Shown: positions 8,552 to 18,694 of the stretch, piece by piece
Layout of the letters: every line of letters begins with the position of its first letter
Position numbering within the stretch: position 1 is the stretch's first letter
Assembly: GCA_965178525.1 (NCBI GenBank)
Contig: CBCXVS010000003.1
Coordinates: 25,847 to 89,846, forward strand
Direction: 5' to 3'
Length of the DNA stretch: 64,000 bases
DNA from: CBCXVS01 sp965178525
Lineage (GTDB): Bacteria; Tectomicrobia; Entotheonellia; Entotheonellales; Entotheonellaceae
Notes under the pieces: generated by a model
Databases searched by the model: none
What the model saw: only the letters and a program-made list of their open reading frames with translations
Told to the model about the DNA's origin: nothing
Translations under genes and position numbers: made by a program

Positions 8552-9454
8552 ATGCGGCAAGCCGCTACCATTGACAGTGGCAGCACGGTCACACGGAAAG
8601 CGACGGCGGGAAAGAGTCTGCAGGCGCTAGCTTGGCGTCAATTGCTGCGCAAAAAAACGGCTGTCGCCGGTCTCATCATCATCGCGGCACTCGTCCTGAC
8701 CGCTGTGCTGGCGAATCTCCTTGCCCCCTACGGTCCGACGGAGATGTTCAGCGAGGAGACCATGTCGCCTCCGACGGCAAGGCATTGGATGGGTACCGAT
8801 CTCCTGGGGCGCGACGTCTTCAGTCGAGTCATCCATGGCAGCCGCGTGTCGCTGTACGTCGGTGTCCTCTCTCCCATTCTGGCCCTGATCCTTGGCATTC
8901 CTCTGGGCATTATGGCCGGGTTTTACGGGGGCGCCTTGGATAATGTCATCATGCGTATCATGGATGTCCTGTTGGCCTTTCCGATTTTCCTCCTCGCGAT
9001 CGTCATCATGATCATCCTGGAGCCGAGTACGTCGAACGTCGTGCTTGCCCTCGGTATTGTGCGCGTTCCCATCTATGCCCGCATTGTGCGAGGCAGTGTC
9101 TTGTCCGTGAAGGTCAACGACTACATCGAAGCCGCTAAAGCCCTGGCGGTGCGCGACCCGCGGTTGCTGCTGCGGCATATCCTGCCCAACTGTACCGCGC
9201 CACTCATTGTGACCTCGACCTTAAACGTCAGCACGTCGATCATCGTGGAAGCCTCTCTCAGCTTTCTGGGCCTGGGGACGCAGCCTCCAACCCCGAGCTG
9301 GGGCTGGGATCTGAAGGCGAATCTGATTCTGTTGGAGGTCAATCCCTGGATTACCATCTTCCCTGGGGTGGCGATTTTTGTCTCGGTGCTTGCCTTCAAT
9401 CTGTTCGGTGATGGGCTGCGCGATGCGCTCGACCCGCGACTGAAAGAAGGCTAG
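8552..9454 (+). CDS. dppC: Dipeptide/oligopeptide ABC transporter permease, DppC type
   Basis: The 300-residue partner permease. The cytoplasmic N-terminus precedes WRQLLRKKTAVAGL and the first helix. WMGTDLLGRDVFSR is the DppC/OppC hallmark, and EAAKALAVRDPRLL with HILPN forms the EAA coupling loop to the ATPase. FLGLGTQPPTPSWG is another family signature. AGGAGAG sits five bases before the ATG. It is co-transcribed with dppB and followed within 25 bases by the binding-protein gene, so the three should form one unit. Confidence 0.9.
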   Translation: MRQAATIDSGSTVTRKATAGKSLQALAWRQLLRKKTAVAGLIIIAALVLTAVLANLLAPYGPTEMFSEETMSPPTARHWMGTDLLGRDVFSRVIHGSRVSLYVGVLSPILALILGIPLGIMAGFYGGALDNVIMRIMDVLLAFPIFLLAIVIMIILEPSTSNVVLALGIVRVPIYARIVRGSVLSVKVNDYIEAAKALAVRDPRLLLRHILPNCTAPLIVTSTLNVSTSIIVEASLSFLGLGTQPPTPSWGWDLKANLILLEVNPWITIFPGVAIFVSVLAFNLFGDGLRDALDPRLKEG

Positions 9455-9477
9455 CGCATGATGAAAGGAGGAGTAGG

Positions 9478-11048
9478 ATGAAAGTACAGGTTAGGCGAGC
9501 GTTCAGTCTTAAAGTGCATGTTGTCCTCGTGCTCAGTCTCGTCGTGACGCTGCTGCTGTGGGCCGGCACCAGTATGGGTGAGGAGCCCAAACGGGGGGCA
9601 CCCTGCGGGTGAGTTTCAATACGGATGCGCGCCACTTCGATATGCATGGGCCGGTGGGAGGATATGAAGCGTTCTGGGTGTCGAACAACGTCTTCAATGC
9701 CCTGGTGACGCTAGGGCCGCTGCCCGATTTGGAGATCGTTCCCGATTTGGCCGAATCCTGGGATATTCTGGACGAGGGCAAAACGTATGTGTTCCACTTG
9801 CGCCAGGGCGTGACCTTTCACGACGGTGCCGACTTCGATGCCAAGGCCGTGAAGTGGAACTTCGACCGCATGCTCGATCCCAAAAACAAGTACTGGCAGC
9901 GACCGTTTTACGAACAGGTGGACACGATCGAGGTCGTGGATCAATATACCGTGCGATTCAACATGAAGGAGACGTCCGGCGCCTTGATCCCGGCCATGAC
10001 GGGTTTTGGGGCCTATATGGTCTCCCCCACCGCGTTCAAGAAGTATGGCAAGGAGTGGACCCGGCATCCCGTTGGGACTGGCCCCTTCATCTTTAAGGAG
10101 TGGGTACCGAATCAACGCATGGTCTTAGAGCGCAATCCTAACTATTACAAAAAGGGCCTGCCCTATCTCGACAAAGTTGAGATTCGCATTATGCGCGATC
10201 CCCTGGCCCGGGCCACGGCCCTACGCACTGGCGCTATCCATCTGATCAATAAGGTGCCTGTGCAGCATGCGGGGCTGCTCGAGAAAGCCGAGGGTATTCA
10301 TGTGGCAACGGGACCGGCGTTGGGGCCAGCTGCGATCTTGCTGAACCTCCGCAAACCCCCGTTTAATGACCTGCGGGTGCGCCGCGCCGTGGCGGGCTAT
10401 GGCATCGATCGCCAGAAGATCGCCAAAACCGCTTATCTCGGTCGTACCACAGGGTTGGTGAGTCTGGTGGCGCATGGTGTACCGGATCACAAAGATCTGA
10501 CCGAGATGTATCCCTATGACCCCGAACGGGCCAAGGCCCTCCTCAAAGAGGCGGGGTATGATGCGAACAACCCATTGAAATACACCATTTTCGCCAACAC
10601 GGAAGACCCCACCTTCTCCGACATCGCGACGCTCCTGAAAAGTATGATGGAGACGATTGGGGTGAAGGCGAAAATCCAGATTATGGATAAAAGCACGTTT
10701 ATTGACCTCGTCACCAAGAAGCACGAGTTCGAACTGGGCATCGAGGATTTCGCCGCCTTGACGGACATCAACATGCGCTCCTGGAACCTCATGAGTACCA
10801 GTGCCTCGAATTATAACGGCATCAAGGACGAGAAAGTCGACGCGTTGGTCTACAAGTGGCGCCGTACCGTCGATCCGGAAGCCCGCAAGGCCGTCAGCCA
10901 TGAGCTGCGGACTCTTCTGGCGGATCAGGTCTACTGGGCGAGCCTGAGCGGCGCCCCTTTCCACCAGGCGCATCGCGATCAGGTGAAGGGTTATCGTTTC
11001 TACGAGCAACTCCGCCTGGCGTTGGAGGAGGTCTGGCTGGATCAATAA
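9478..11048 (+). pseudogene. dppA: Peptide-binding protein (SBP family 5, DppA-like), one-base frameshift
   Basis: ATG 9478 follows GGAGGAG and starts a signal-peptide frame (hydrophobic VLVLSLVVTLLLW) ending in EEPKRG. The mature protein continues in another frame with TLRVSFNTDA and runs to 11048. Expected text is PKRGGTLRVSF, which needs seven G where six are present at 9592-9597. Restored, the protein would have 523 residues, normal for the family, with a lobe signature WDILDEGKTYVFHLRQG. The indel may be real, may reflect phase variation at a G-run, or may be a base-call error. Otherwise the gene is intact. Product binds peptides or similar solutes in the periplasm for DppBC. Confidence 0.75.
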
Positions 11049-11240
11049 CTGTAAAATACCCTTATCAGACCTCGTCGCCGGGCCACCGGCCAACCGCGCA
11101 CGTGCCGAAAGCCTGGCGCGCCGGCCGGTGGCATAAAACGTTTGACAACGTTGGAAGGTAGCGTTACGCTCCCTGCCATTGGCGACATATGCTTTGCGTC
11201 ACCGACGCACTTGCAACCGGCAAGGGAGGAGGAAGGAAAC

Positions 11241-13088
11241 ATGCCCGAGTACGATATGATCATACGGAATGGCACGATTGTGGATGGAACGGGTGGGATG
11301 CCCGGCTACCAAGCGGATGTGGCCATCAAGCATGGCAAGATCGCCATGATCAGTGGCCGGATCAAGGCGTCCGCTCAGGAGGAGCTGGACGCCACGGGAT
11401 GCATCGTGGCGCCTGGCGCCATTGATCTGCATACCCATTACGATCTCCAGTTGAACTGGGAGCCCTACGCGACGATGTCGGGTTGGCACGGGGTCACCTC
11501 GGTGACCATCGGGCAGTGCGGCTTCGGCTTCGCACCCTGCAAACCCGAAGATCGAGATGCCGCCATGCGCCTCTTGACCCGCATTGAGGCGATTCCCCTG
11601 CGGACCATGGAACTGGGACTGCGCTGGGACTGGGAAACGTTTCCGCAGTGGCTGGACAGCTTGGATCGCCACCCCCTGGGGGTCAACGTCGGCGCCTTGG
11701 TGCCCTTTAACCCCCTGCGGCTTTACGTCGTGGGCATCGAGGACGCGCGCACACGGGTGCAGGCGACGGAGAAGGAAATCCACCAGATGCAGACCCTGGT
11801 CCGTGAGGCCATGCAGGCGGGCGCCTTTGGCTGGTCGGCGATGAAGACCCTGGCCAACCGTCCCGATGATGGGCGCTTTATCCCCAGCCAGGTGGCCTCG
11901 AACGAGGAGTTTCTGGCCTTGGCACAGGTGATGTCGGAGTTTGGCGTCGGCCACATCGGCTGGACGCGAGGTCCTGCCGAGCGGCCCCTGCCGCCCGGTG
12001 AGCCCGACCTGATTGGCGGCGGCGACCCGGCAGCCGCGGCGGCAGCAGTGACGGGGGCCTCGGCGCTACTGATGGAAGCCGTCGAGGGGGATGCGCCGGG
12101 CCGCGGTCGCGAGGATTTCCTGATCGAGATGTGCCTGGCTAGCGGCCGGCCTCTGCAGTGGGGAGCCGTGAGCTATAACGAGCACGCGCCGACGCGCTAC
12201 AAGGAACAACTCGCCTTCCTGGAGCGGGCGCGTCGGGAAGGGGCGCCCATGTATGCCCAGACGTCGTCCTTCGCCAACTCGCCCGTCTTCGAGCTGGCGG
12301 AGTATAACGGGTTCGATTCGATGCCGAACTGGATCGATCCGTTCGTTGGCACTCCCGAAGAGCGCATCGCCAAACTGAACACGCCTGGGGTGCGGGATCG
12401 GATGCGGCAGGATGTGGGCGCCTATGCCGGTGGCGGGGGTGGCGCCGACGCGACCTCGGACTGGAGCAAGATCCGAGTCGTCGAGGTCCGGGAGTCGAGG
12501 AATTTCGAGTACGAGGGGAAAACCGTCGCCGAGCTGGCGGACATGACGGGGAAGCACCCCATGGACGCCATGCTGGACTTGGCCATTGACGAGGGCCTGC
12601 GCACGGAATTCACCTTTACCCCGGCAGCGGGGACGGACGCCGAGGCGGTGGGGGAGATCCTGAATCACCCCTACACGCATCCCTGTGTCTCCGACGGTGG
12701 CGCTCACACGCGCTACCAGACCCTGGGCACTTGGCCCGTGCACTTCTTGGCGGGGCGGGTCCGAGATCAACAGGTCATGAGCCTGGAGAAGGCTCACTAC
12801 AAGATGAGCGGCCTGCCGGCCTGGATCGCGGGCTTCACCGACCGGGGTATCTTGAAGGAAGGGTACGCGGCGGACATCATCGTCTACGATCAGGAGAAGC
12901 TGGGCTTTATGTATGACCAGCCCGTGTATGACACGGACTTCCCCGGAGGCGAGCGCCGCATCGTGCAGAAGGCCAAAGGGATACGCTACACTATCGTTAA
13001 TGGGGTGGTGACCTTCTTAGAAGACACCATCTGTACGGGCGCCACACCCGGTAAGCTGCTGCGCAGTTACGACATGGTCGCCCGCTAA
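11241..13088 (+). CDS. N-acyl-D-amino-acid deacylase (second paralogue)
   Basis: A 615-residue amidohydrolase related along its length to the protein at 4453: IDLHTHYD metal motif, Cys in GQCGFGFAP, and VSDGGAH with the catalytic Asp. It differs by an insertion of about 35 residues rich in Gly/Pro/Ala around LPPGEPDLIGGGDPA. GGAGGAAGG lies just before ATG 11241. It comes 190 bases after the Dpp-type binding protein and is followed by a strong hairpin terminator, so it may be the last gene of the dpp transcript or have its own promoter. The likely reaction is hydrolysis of N-acyl-D-amino acids. Specificity is unknown. Confidence 0.85.
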   Translation: MPEYDMIIRNGTIVDGTGGMPGYQADVAIKHGKIAMISGRIKASAQEELDATGCIVAPGAIDLHTHYDLQLNWEPYATMSGWHGVTSVTIGQCGFGFAPCKPEDRDAAMRLLTRIEAIPLRTMELGLRWDWETFPQWLDSLDRHPLGVNVGALVPFNPLRLYVVGIEDARTRVQATEKEIHQMQTLVREAMQAGAFGWSAMKTLANRPDDGRFIPSQVASNEEFLALAQVMSEFGVGHIGWTRGPAERPLPPGEPDLIGGGDPAAAAAAVTGASALLMEAVEGDAPGRGREDFLIEMCLASGRPLQWGAVSYNEHAPTRYKEQLAFLERARREGAPMYAQTSSFANSPVFELAEYNGFDSMPNWIDPFVGTPEERIAKLNTPGVRDRMRQDVGAYAGGGGGADATSDWSKIRVVEVRESRNFEYEGKTVAELADMTGKHPMDAMLDLAIDEGLRTEFTFTPAAGTDAEAVGEILNHPYTHPCVSDGGAHTRYQTLGTWPVHFLAGRVRDQQVMSLEKAHYKMSGLPAWIAGFTDRGILKEGYAADIIVYDQEKLGFMYDQPVYDTDFPGGERRIVQKAKGIRYTIVNGVVTFLEDTICTGATPGKLLRSYDMVAR

Positions 13089-13108
13089 CCCTCGGTTGCA
13101 TAAGCACA

Positions 13109-13141
13109 GACGGAGAGCCCCGACGTTTGGGGCTCTCCGTC
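13109..13141 (+). terminator. Hairpin terminator after the deacylase
   Basis: A perfect 13-bp stem GACGGAGAGCCCC / GGGGCTCTCCGTC with a 7-base loop lies 20 bases after the stop codon. The trailing sequence GTTGAAG is not T-rich, so it may terminate weakly or act mainly to protect the mRNA end. Confidence 0.65.
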
Positions 13142-13164
13142 GTTGAAGCAGAGGAGCAGAGGTG

Positions 13165-14142
13165 ATGAGCACCGACTTTACTATCTGTGTCGGCACGATC
13201 GGCTCAGGGCTCTGGCACAGTCCTGATGGCGGCGGGACCTGGACTCGGGTCAGGCCCAGTCGCTACCCGGAGAACGATGTCAGGACCCTGGCGTTGCACC
13301 CGCAGGAACCCCATATCGTATACGCTGGCACCGACTCCGGGGTGTATCGGAGCGAGGATCGCGGGGCGAGCTGGACCCGGCTGGACTCGCCCATGAACAC
13401 CATGCAGACTTGGGCTCTGACCATTGATCCGGTCGAGCCCGACACCCTCTTTGCCGGGACGAAACCCTCCGCGGTGTTTCGCTCCCAGGATGGAGGGCAG
13501 CAGTGGGAACCATTGTCTATGGAGCTGGCTGAAGAATGCCCGGCGGTAGTCATTCCTCGCGTCACCGCGTTGGCCGTCGACCCGCAGGACCACCAGACCA
13601 TCTGGGCCGGTGTGGAGGTGGATGGCGTACGCCGCAGCCGGGATGGAGGTACGACCTGGACGACCATCGCGGACAGCGGGCTAGACGACCCCGACATCCA
13701 TGGGATCGCGGTCAGTGTCGGGCCGCCCAAGGCGGTTCTCGTCACCACGCCGCGGGAAGTCTTCACCAGCGTTGACGCGGGTGAGAGCTGGCAACGCCTG
13801 CAGGTGATGCAGCAGTTTCCGCACTCCTACACCCGCGCCATTGCGGTGAAGGCGGATAACCCACAAGTCATCTTTGTCGGTCATGGCCGGACGGCCTCGC
13901 CCACCACTGGGTCCGTGCAACGCTCCCAGGATGGTGGGAAAACCTGGGAAACCTTGCCCCTGCCCATCGAGCCCAATAGCTACATCATTTGTATTGCCAC
14001 CCACCCGTCAGACCCGGAGCGGGTGCTGGCCAGCAGCCTATACGGCCAGGTGTTCTGCAGCGACGATGGCGGCGACTCGTGGCAGAAGATCCGGCAAGAG
14101 TTCAGTGAGGTGCGATCGCTGCTGTGGGCGCCCAACGGGTAA
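13165..14142 (+). CDS. Asp-box (BNR) beta-propeller protein
   Basis: A 325-residue protein with seven Asp-box turns of the S-x-D-x-G-x-x-W type: SPDGGGTW, SEDRGASW, SQDGGQQW, SRDGGTTW, SVDAGESW, SQDGGKTW and SDDGGDSW. Each sits between sheets of the HPQEPHIVYAGT type, so the chain should close as a seven-bladed propeller (Vps10/photosystem-assembly Ycf48-like group). No signal peptide is seen, so it is probably cytoplasmic. ATG 13165 follows GAGGAG by eight bases. Sialidase catalytic residues are not evident, and a binding or scaffold role is more likely than an enzymatic one. It stands alone between a terminator and a convergent gene. Confidence 0.75.
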   Translation: MSTDFTICVGTIGSGLWHSPDGGGTWTRVRPSRYPENDVRTLALHPQEPHIVYAGTDSGVYRSEDRGASWTRLDSPMNTMQTWALTIDPVEPDTLFAGTKPSAVFRSQDGGQQWEPLSMELAEECPAVVIPRVTALAVDPQDHQTIWAGVEVDGVRRSRDGGTTWTTIADSGLDDPDIHGIAVSVGPPKAVLVTTPREVFTSVDAGESWQRLQVMQQFPHSYTRAIAVKADNPQVIFVGHGRTASPTTGSVQRSQDGGKTWETLPLPIEPNSYIICIATHPSDPERVLASSLYGQVFCSDDGGDSWQKIRQEFSEVRSLLWAPNG

Positions 14143-14366
14143 CGCGGCCCAGAAGGGCGGCAGGTGGGAGCGGGAGGAAGGCAGCCAGGTGGCGTTCTCA
14201 CGACCGCAGCTGCCGAGGTGAACGGGACGACGTACACGGGTGGCTTCATGAAGGAACCATTGATGCTTTTTTGCTCCGCTCTGAACGCCCGTTGCCCGAG
14301 CTGAAAAGGATAGCCACCCCTGACGCCTCAGGGAAACAGCGACGGGTCGTGACACCTCGTGCAGTA
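14143..14366. other. Gap between convergent genes
   Basis: No gene was recognised between the propeller gene and the hairpin repeat. With the repeat at 14367-14456 it makes a 321-base intergenic stretch at a convergent junction. Confidence 0.5.
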
Positions 14367-14456
14367 TCAAGTTTTATTTGAGGCATGTCTCTTCCACGCC
14401 CCCCTTTGGCAAAGGGGGGAACCGGATGGGAACGCTATCCATCAGTTAAAACTTGA
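14367..14456. repeat. 90-bp palindromic repeat, copy 1, between convergent genes
   Basis: The ends TCAAGTTTTATTTGA and TCAGTTAAAACTTGA are inverted repeats (12 of 15 pair). The centre is a G/C hairpin CCCCCCTTT-GGC-AAAGGGGGG followed by GAACCGG. A second copy lies at 63189-63279 with the same layout. Both sit just 3' of a minus-strand gene and face a plus-strand gene. The central hairpin could act as a two-way terminator. Confidence 0.75.
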
Positions 14457-14463
14457 CGCAGTA

Positions 14464-15588
14464 CTAGTCCAGGTCGAAGTTATAGAGCTTGGCGGCGTTG
14501 CCACCGGCGATCTTGGCCTTCTCCTCCTCCGTGCATTCCCCTAGAATCTCTTCCAGAATGTGCCGGGTGCGAGGGAAAGTCGATTCTTGATGCGGATAAT
14601 CCGAACCCCACAGGAGATTGTCCACCCCGATCATATCCCTCAGCTTAATGCCCAGGGCATCTTCCTGAAAGCCAAAGAAGACGTTGCGGTGGACATAATC
14701 GCTGGGAAGCATGTCATCCTGAAAGCGGTGCCAGGAGTCGCGACGTGCTCGTTGCGTGTAGGTATAGTCTAGGCGGTCCAGGAAGTGAGGAATCCAGGAG
14801 AGTTCCATTTCCACCGAGCCCACGCGCAGGTTCGGATGACGCTCGAAGACACCGCTGTAGACCATATCGCCCAGTGATGTCCGCACCCAGTGGTCCGCAT
14901 TACAGAGGAAGGTGGGTTTCAAGGAATCAATCGTGGCAAATTCCTGCCCCGGTCCCGGACGATTGGTCGCGATATGCAGGCCAAGCGGCATCCGCAGGTC
15001 TTCCGACGCCGCCCAGAGCCGTTCGTATTCCGGCAAATCGTACGCCCGCCCCTCCGGCGGATGCACGGTAATCATGCCCCCGACCAACCCCATCTTGGCG
15101 CAGCGCTCGAGTTCCTTCACCCCCGCCTGCACATCATCGATGTTGAGCATGGCAATGCCCTTGAGCTGCTTTGGGAACGGTTGACAGAACTCGGCCAGCC
15201 AATCATTGTAAATGCGGAAGATCTCCGTGAGCAGAGCGCTATCCGGCACGCTATAGAGCAGCAGTCCGACGGTGGGATAGATCACGCTCGCGTCGACCCC
15301 ATCGGCCTCCATATCTTTGACGTGCTCCTCGGGGATGTAACCGCCTTTCCGGACATTTTCGAACGTGTCCGTACGCGACAGCGCATCCGGGTCCTCGAAT
15401 CGCCTGCCGGTCTGGGCCCCGGCGGCCACACCGATGACCTTGTGGCCGTCACAGTACCACCAGTCGCCATCGTCTTCATGCGCAATGAAGGGCAGTCGAT
15501 CTTTAAACGTGTTGTCGGCTCGACTCGTCCACAGATCGAATGGCTCAAAGACATGATTGTCGGACGATATGATCCTGTAGGTCGCCAT
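14464..15588 (-). CDS. Metal-dependent amidohydrolase, TIM-barrel (PF04909 type)
   Basis: A 374-residue amidohydrolase-2 family protein, related to aminocarboxymuconate-semialdehyde and gamma-resorcylate decarboxylases. SSDNHVFEP replaces the usual DxHxH start with DNH, GLHIAT supplies the mid-barrel His, and GSDYPHQEST the late Asp/His. Members hydrolyse or decarboxylate aromatic and phthalate-like acids. The substrate here is unknown. AGGAGG lies eight bases before ATG 15588. A 150-bp repeat shared with 21251-21398 sits just upstream and a hairpin repeat lies directly downstream, so the gene is boxed by repeats. Confidence 0.85.
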   Translation of the reverse strand: MATYRIISSDNHVFEPFDLWTSRADNTFKDRLPFIAHEDDGDWWYCDGHKVIGVAAGAQTGRRFEDPDALSRTDTFENVRKGGYIPEEHVKDMEADGVDASVIYPTVGLLLYSVPDSALLTEIFRIYNDWLAEFCQPFPKQLKGIAMLNIDDVQAGVKELERCAKMGLVGGMITVHPPEGRAYDLPEYERLWAASEDLRMPLGLHIATNRPGPGQEFATIDSLKPTFLCNADHWVRTSLGDMVYSGVFERHPNLRVGSVEMELSWIPHFLDRLDYTYTQRARRDSWHRFQDDMLPSDYVHRNVFFGFQEDALGIKLRDMIGVDNLLWGSDYPHQESTFPRTRHILEEILGECTEEEKAKIAGGNAAKLYNFDLD

Positions 15589-16527
15589 ATCTCATCCTCC
15601 TGCGTAGTTGGTTGCAGGTTTGTCCATCCGTCTTCTTTGATCCCGTGACCCTGGCTGTTCCCCTGCCGCTCCCGAGCTGGAAGGTGACGCCGATCGCACG
15701 ACGCGACGCGCCGACCCTTCAGAAGGTCCCTATACGCCTCATGGGAGGCCATGTCAATATCGAAATGTCGGGCTCAAAATCGTGGGTCTTACTGCAAGCG
15801 CTTATGTCTCCAACCACGCCGTTTCCCAGTACGCGCACCGATCTTCTCCATCTGGCCTTTGCAGGCTCGCGCCGTGGATGGAGGCGCATCGTAGGCCCGG
15901 TCTCTTACATGGGCAGTTCTGCCCTCACCGTGGCTCTATCAAGGGCATGCCCTCCTGTCGGCGGACGCCGTTGACGATCTCCAGAATGCGGCTGCGAAAG
16001 GGCGGATACTCGATGTCGAACTCCTGGGTCCATTTCATTAGGTGTTGCATTGCTCCATTTGCGTAGTGTACTGTGTCCCGTGGCCTGATTTCCCCGTCCT
16101 GAATTCCCCCGTGCCTTCTATTATCTGGCGCTTGAGACGCCAGATGGGAAGCTCTCAAACTTCTAGGCATCTTAGGATCAAAATTAGTTTCCGCGGTTGT
16201 GAATTCGCCTCGTCGTCTGGATTTTATACCGTCAAAGCTGAGGGTCATTCGTTTCTCAATATGATCAATCACATTGACGATGTTGGATGTTTCGCACATG
16301 GGACGCCTACACAATCATAGGGCATCCTCAGCTTTTGGCATCCTGGCGAAGTCGTCTGACCACCATGTCGCCGTCCTTGCGGACCTATTTGCTGGCATTG
16401 ACGCTGGGGCTGGCTCCGACACAGCCGCTGCACCCCATCATGTTGCGCTGCCAACCAAGACGCGGCAACCCTGAATCGAAGGGCCTGATCTATAAAGAGA
16501 TTAAGTGTCAAGTCGAAGATCATTCTC
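15589..16527. other. Gap with a repeat and a weak gene fragment
   Basis: This stretch holds the repeat at 15637-15790. A 129-codon minus-strand frame (15925-16314) has a protein-like end, MKWTQEFDIEYPPFRSRI then RRQEGMPLIEPR, but no recognised family and no ribosome site. It may be the tail of a decayed gene. Nothing else is supported. Confidence 0.35.
15637..15790. repeat. About 150-bp dispersed repeat, copy 1
   Basis: The block from TTGATCCCGTGACCC to CGTGGGTCTT aligns with 21251-21398 (copy 2) with scattered changes and a 5-base gap. Best-kept parts include GACGCCGATCG, CGCGCCGACCCTTCA, AAGGTCCCTATACGCCTCA and GGCCATGTCAATATCGAAAT. Both copies lie immediately upstream of a minus-strand gene, in the same orientation. 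On that strand each can be read as MAS(H/N)EAYRDL(L/V)KGRRVA, so it may be a shared leader or an old coding remnant. Confidence 0.7.
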
Positions 16528-18645
16528 ATGCTCCTTGTCGCCAGCTTGGGCTCCATCATGGTGATCAGCTTCCTGAGCTGGTCCATCAGCAAAAAGGCGC
16601 TCACCGAGGCGGCCTTTGATCAATTAACCAGTGTGCGTGCATCCAAAGCCAGCCAGATCGAAACGTACTTCAAGAACGTGCGCCACCAAATCCAGCTCTT
16701 CTCCGAAGACGACACCGTGATCCAAGCGATGGTGCGTTTGAACAAGGCTTACAAGAAACTTGACCAAGAGTTAGGGGAGTTGGCATGGGATGAGCCCCTG
16801 AAGTCCTACTACCAGCAACACTTTCTTCCGCGCTTGCGGGAAAATATCCAAGGCGACCCGCATTTCGAAGCCTATCGTCCGGCAGGTCAAGCAACTCGCC
16901 GCCTACAGTACTATTACATGGTTAAGAATGAACATCCTGAGGGTGAAAAACACCTCTTGAACAATGTCACCGACGGGAGTGAGTACAGCCGACACCATGC
17001 ATGATACCATCCTTTCTTCCGCACCCTGCGCGACAATCTGGGCTTCTACGACGTCTTCCTGATCGATTTCGAGACGGGCAATATTGTCTATACCGTCAGT
17101 AAAGAGGTCGACTACGGGACCAGCCTCAAGAGCGGCCCCTACGCCGAGAGCAGCCTCGCGAAGGTCGTGGATGCGGTGCGCCGCGAATCCGACCAGGGCG
17201 CCATCCATATTGTTGATTTTCGTCCCTATCGCCCTTCCTACGGGGCGCCGGCGGCCTTTATTGCCAGCGCCATCCAAAACGGGCCACACATTATAGGCAT
17301 TATCGCCTTTCAGCTTTCGATCGACGCCATTAACGAGGTGACAACCGGAAACCAGAACTGGAAGGCGGACGGACTCGGAGAGAGCGGGGAGACCTACCTC
17401 GTTGGCAACGATTTACGCATGCGCAGTTCATCGCGTTTTCTGCTCGAGGATCCTAAAAGTTATATCAAGGCCTTGCAAGCGGCCAATACGCCTCGAGAGA
17501 TCGTCGAATCCATCCAGACCTTCCATTCCTCCGTGTTATTGCAAAAGGTCGATACGTTGGCGGTCCGAGACGCCATCGCTGGAAAATCCGGCACGCGCCA
17601 AGTGAACGACTATCGCGGTATTCCCGTCCTCAGTTCCTTCACGCCCCTTCGTATTGAAGGTCTCGACTGGGCCCTGCTCACGGAAATGGACATCAGCGAG
17701 GTCAATCAACCCATACGCGCCCTGCAAAGAACCTTATTGATGAGCACGGCCCTCCTCCTGCTTCTCGTGACGTTTGCGGCCATTGTTGCGTCATACAGCT
17801 TTACGCGCCCCCTGAATATGATCATTGCCGCCACCCGGAAAGTGAACGCCGGAGAGCAAGACGCCACCGTCGAGCTCGACGCTCGGGATGAGTTTGCCGA
17901 ACTGGCTCAAAGCTTCAATGACATGTTCCGGAACCTGCGCCGCCAAGGCGAACTGATTGAAGAAAGAAACTGGCAAAACGAGCATTTGCTCTTGAACTTT
18001 CTGCCCGAGCCCATGGCGCGGCGGTTGAAAAGAGGTGACCGGCAGATCGTCGATATCATTCAGCATGTCTCGGTCCTGTTCGCTAACGTGTGGGCTTTGT
18101 GGAGCTTTCCGAACGAAAAGACGCAGTCGAAGCCCTAGACCTGTTAAACGAGTTAATCAGTTCCTTTGACACCGCCGCCAAGCGCCGTGGTGTGGAGCCC
18201 GATAAAGTCCTTGGCGCGCACTATCTGGCCGTCTGCGGGCTGACATCGCCGCGCCTGGACCATATTCACTGCACGCTCAACTTCGCGCTCGAAACGCTGC
18301 AGATCCTGGACCGGTTCAATATCAAATATCAGACAGATTTGAGCATGCAGATCGGTATGCATATCGGTGATGTGAAGGTGGGCATCGTAGGCGATGAAAA
18401 GTTCAAGTACGACTTGTGGGGGGAGCCGGTGAACGTGGCCATCGGCCTCTATTCGATGGCACGACCGCGGCCTCATTCTGGTTTCGCCCGCGGTCTACGA
18501 GCAGGCGCAGGACCTGTACCGGTTTGAACCCTACACGGCAGTCGAATCCGACAACAAAGCCTCGATAGTAGGCTGGAGCTTGCAGGGCACGGCGTCGGCA
18601 GGCACGACCCGGCCGTTTGCCGCCGTACACGAAGAGGAGGCGTAG
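16528..18645 (+). pseudogene. Membrane class III adenylate cyclase with cache and HAMP domains, decayed
   Basis: The reading order is a first helix (MLLVASLGSIMVISFLSW), a long cache-like sensor, a second helix (LLMSTALLLLLVTFAAIVA), a HAMP region ending EFAELAQSFNDM, a linker NFLPEPMARRLKRG, and a cyclase homology domain ending at TAG 18643. Three lesions break it: in-frame TGA at 17002 (HA-stop-YHPFFR, probably an old CGA), loss of one G near 18093, and a shift near 18467. KYDLWGEPVNVA carries the Asp that favours ATP. FANVWGF has Asn where the first metal-binding Asp should be. The gene starts a decayed three-gene row with a cyclic-nucleotide-binding channel. Confidence 0.75.
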
Positions 18646-18694
18646 CCCACATCGTCGCGCCCACCGCTCTAGACAACCCCAAAAGAGGACCGCC

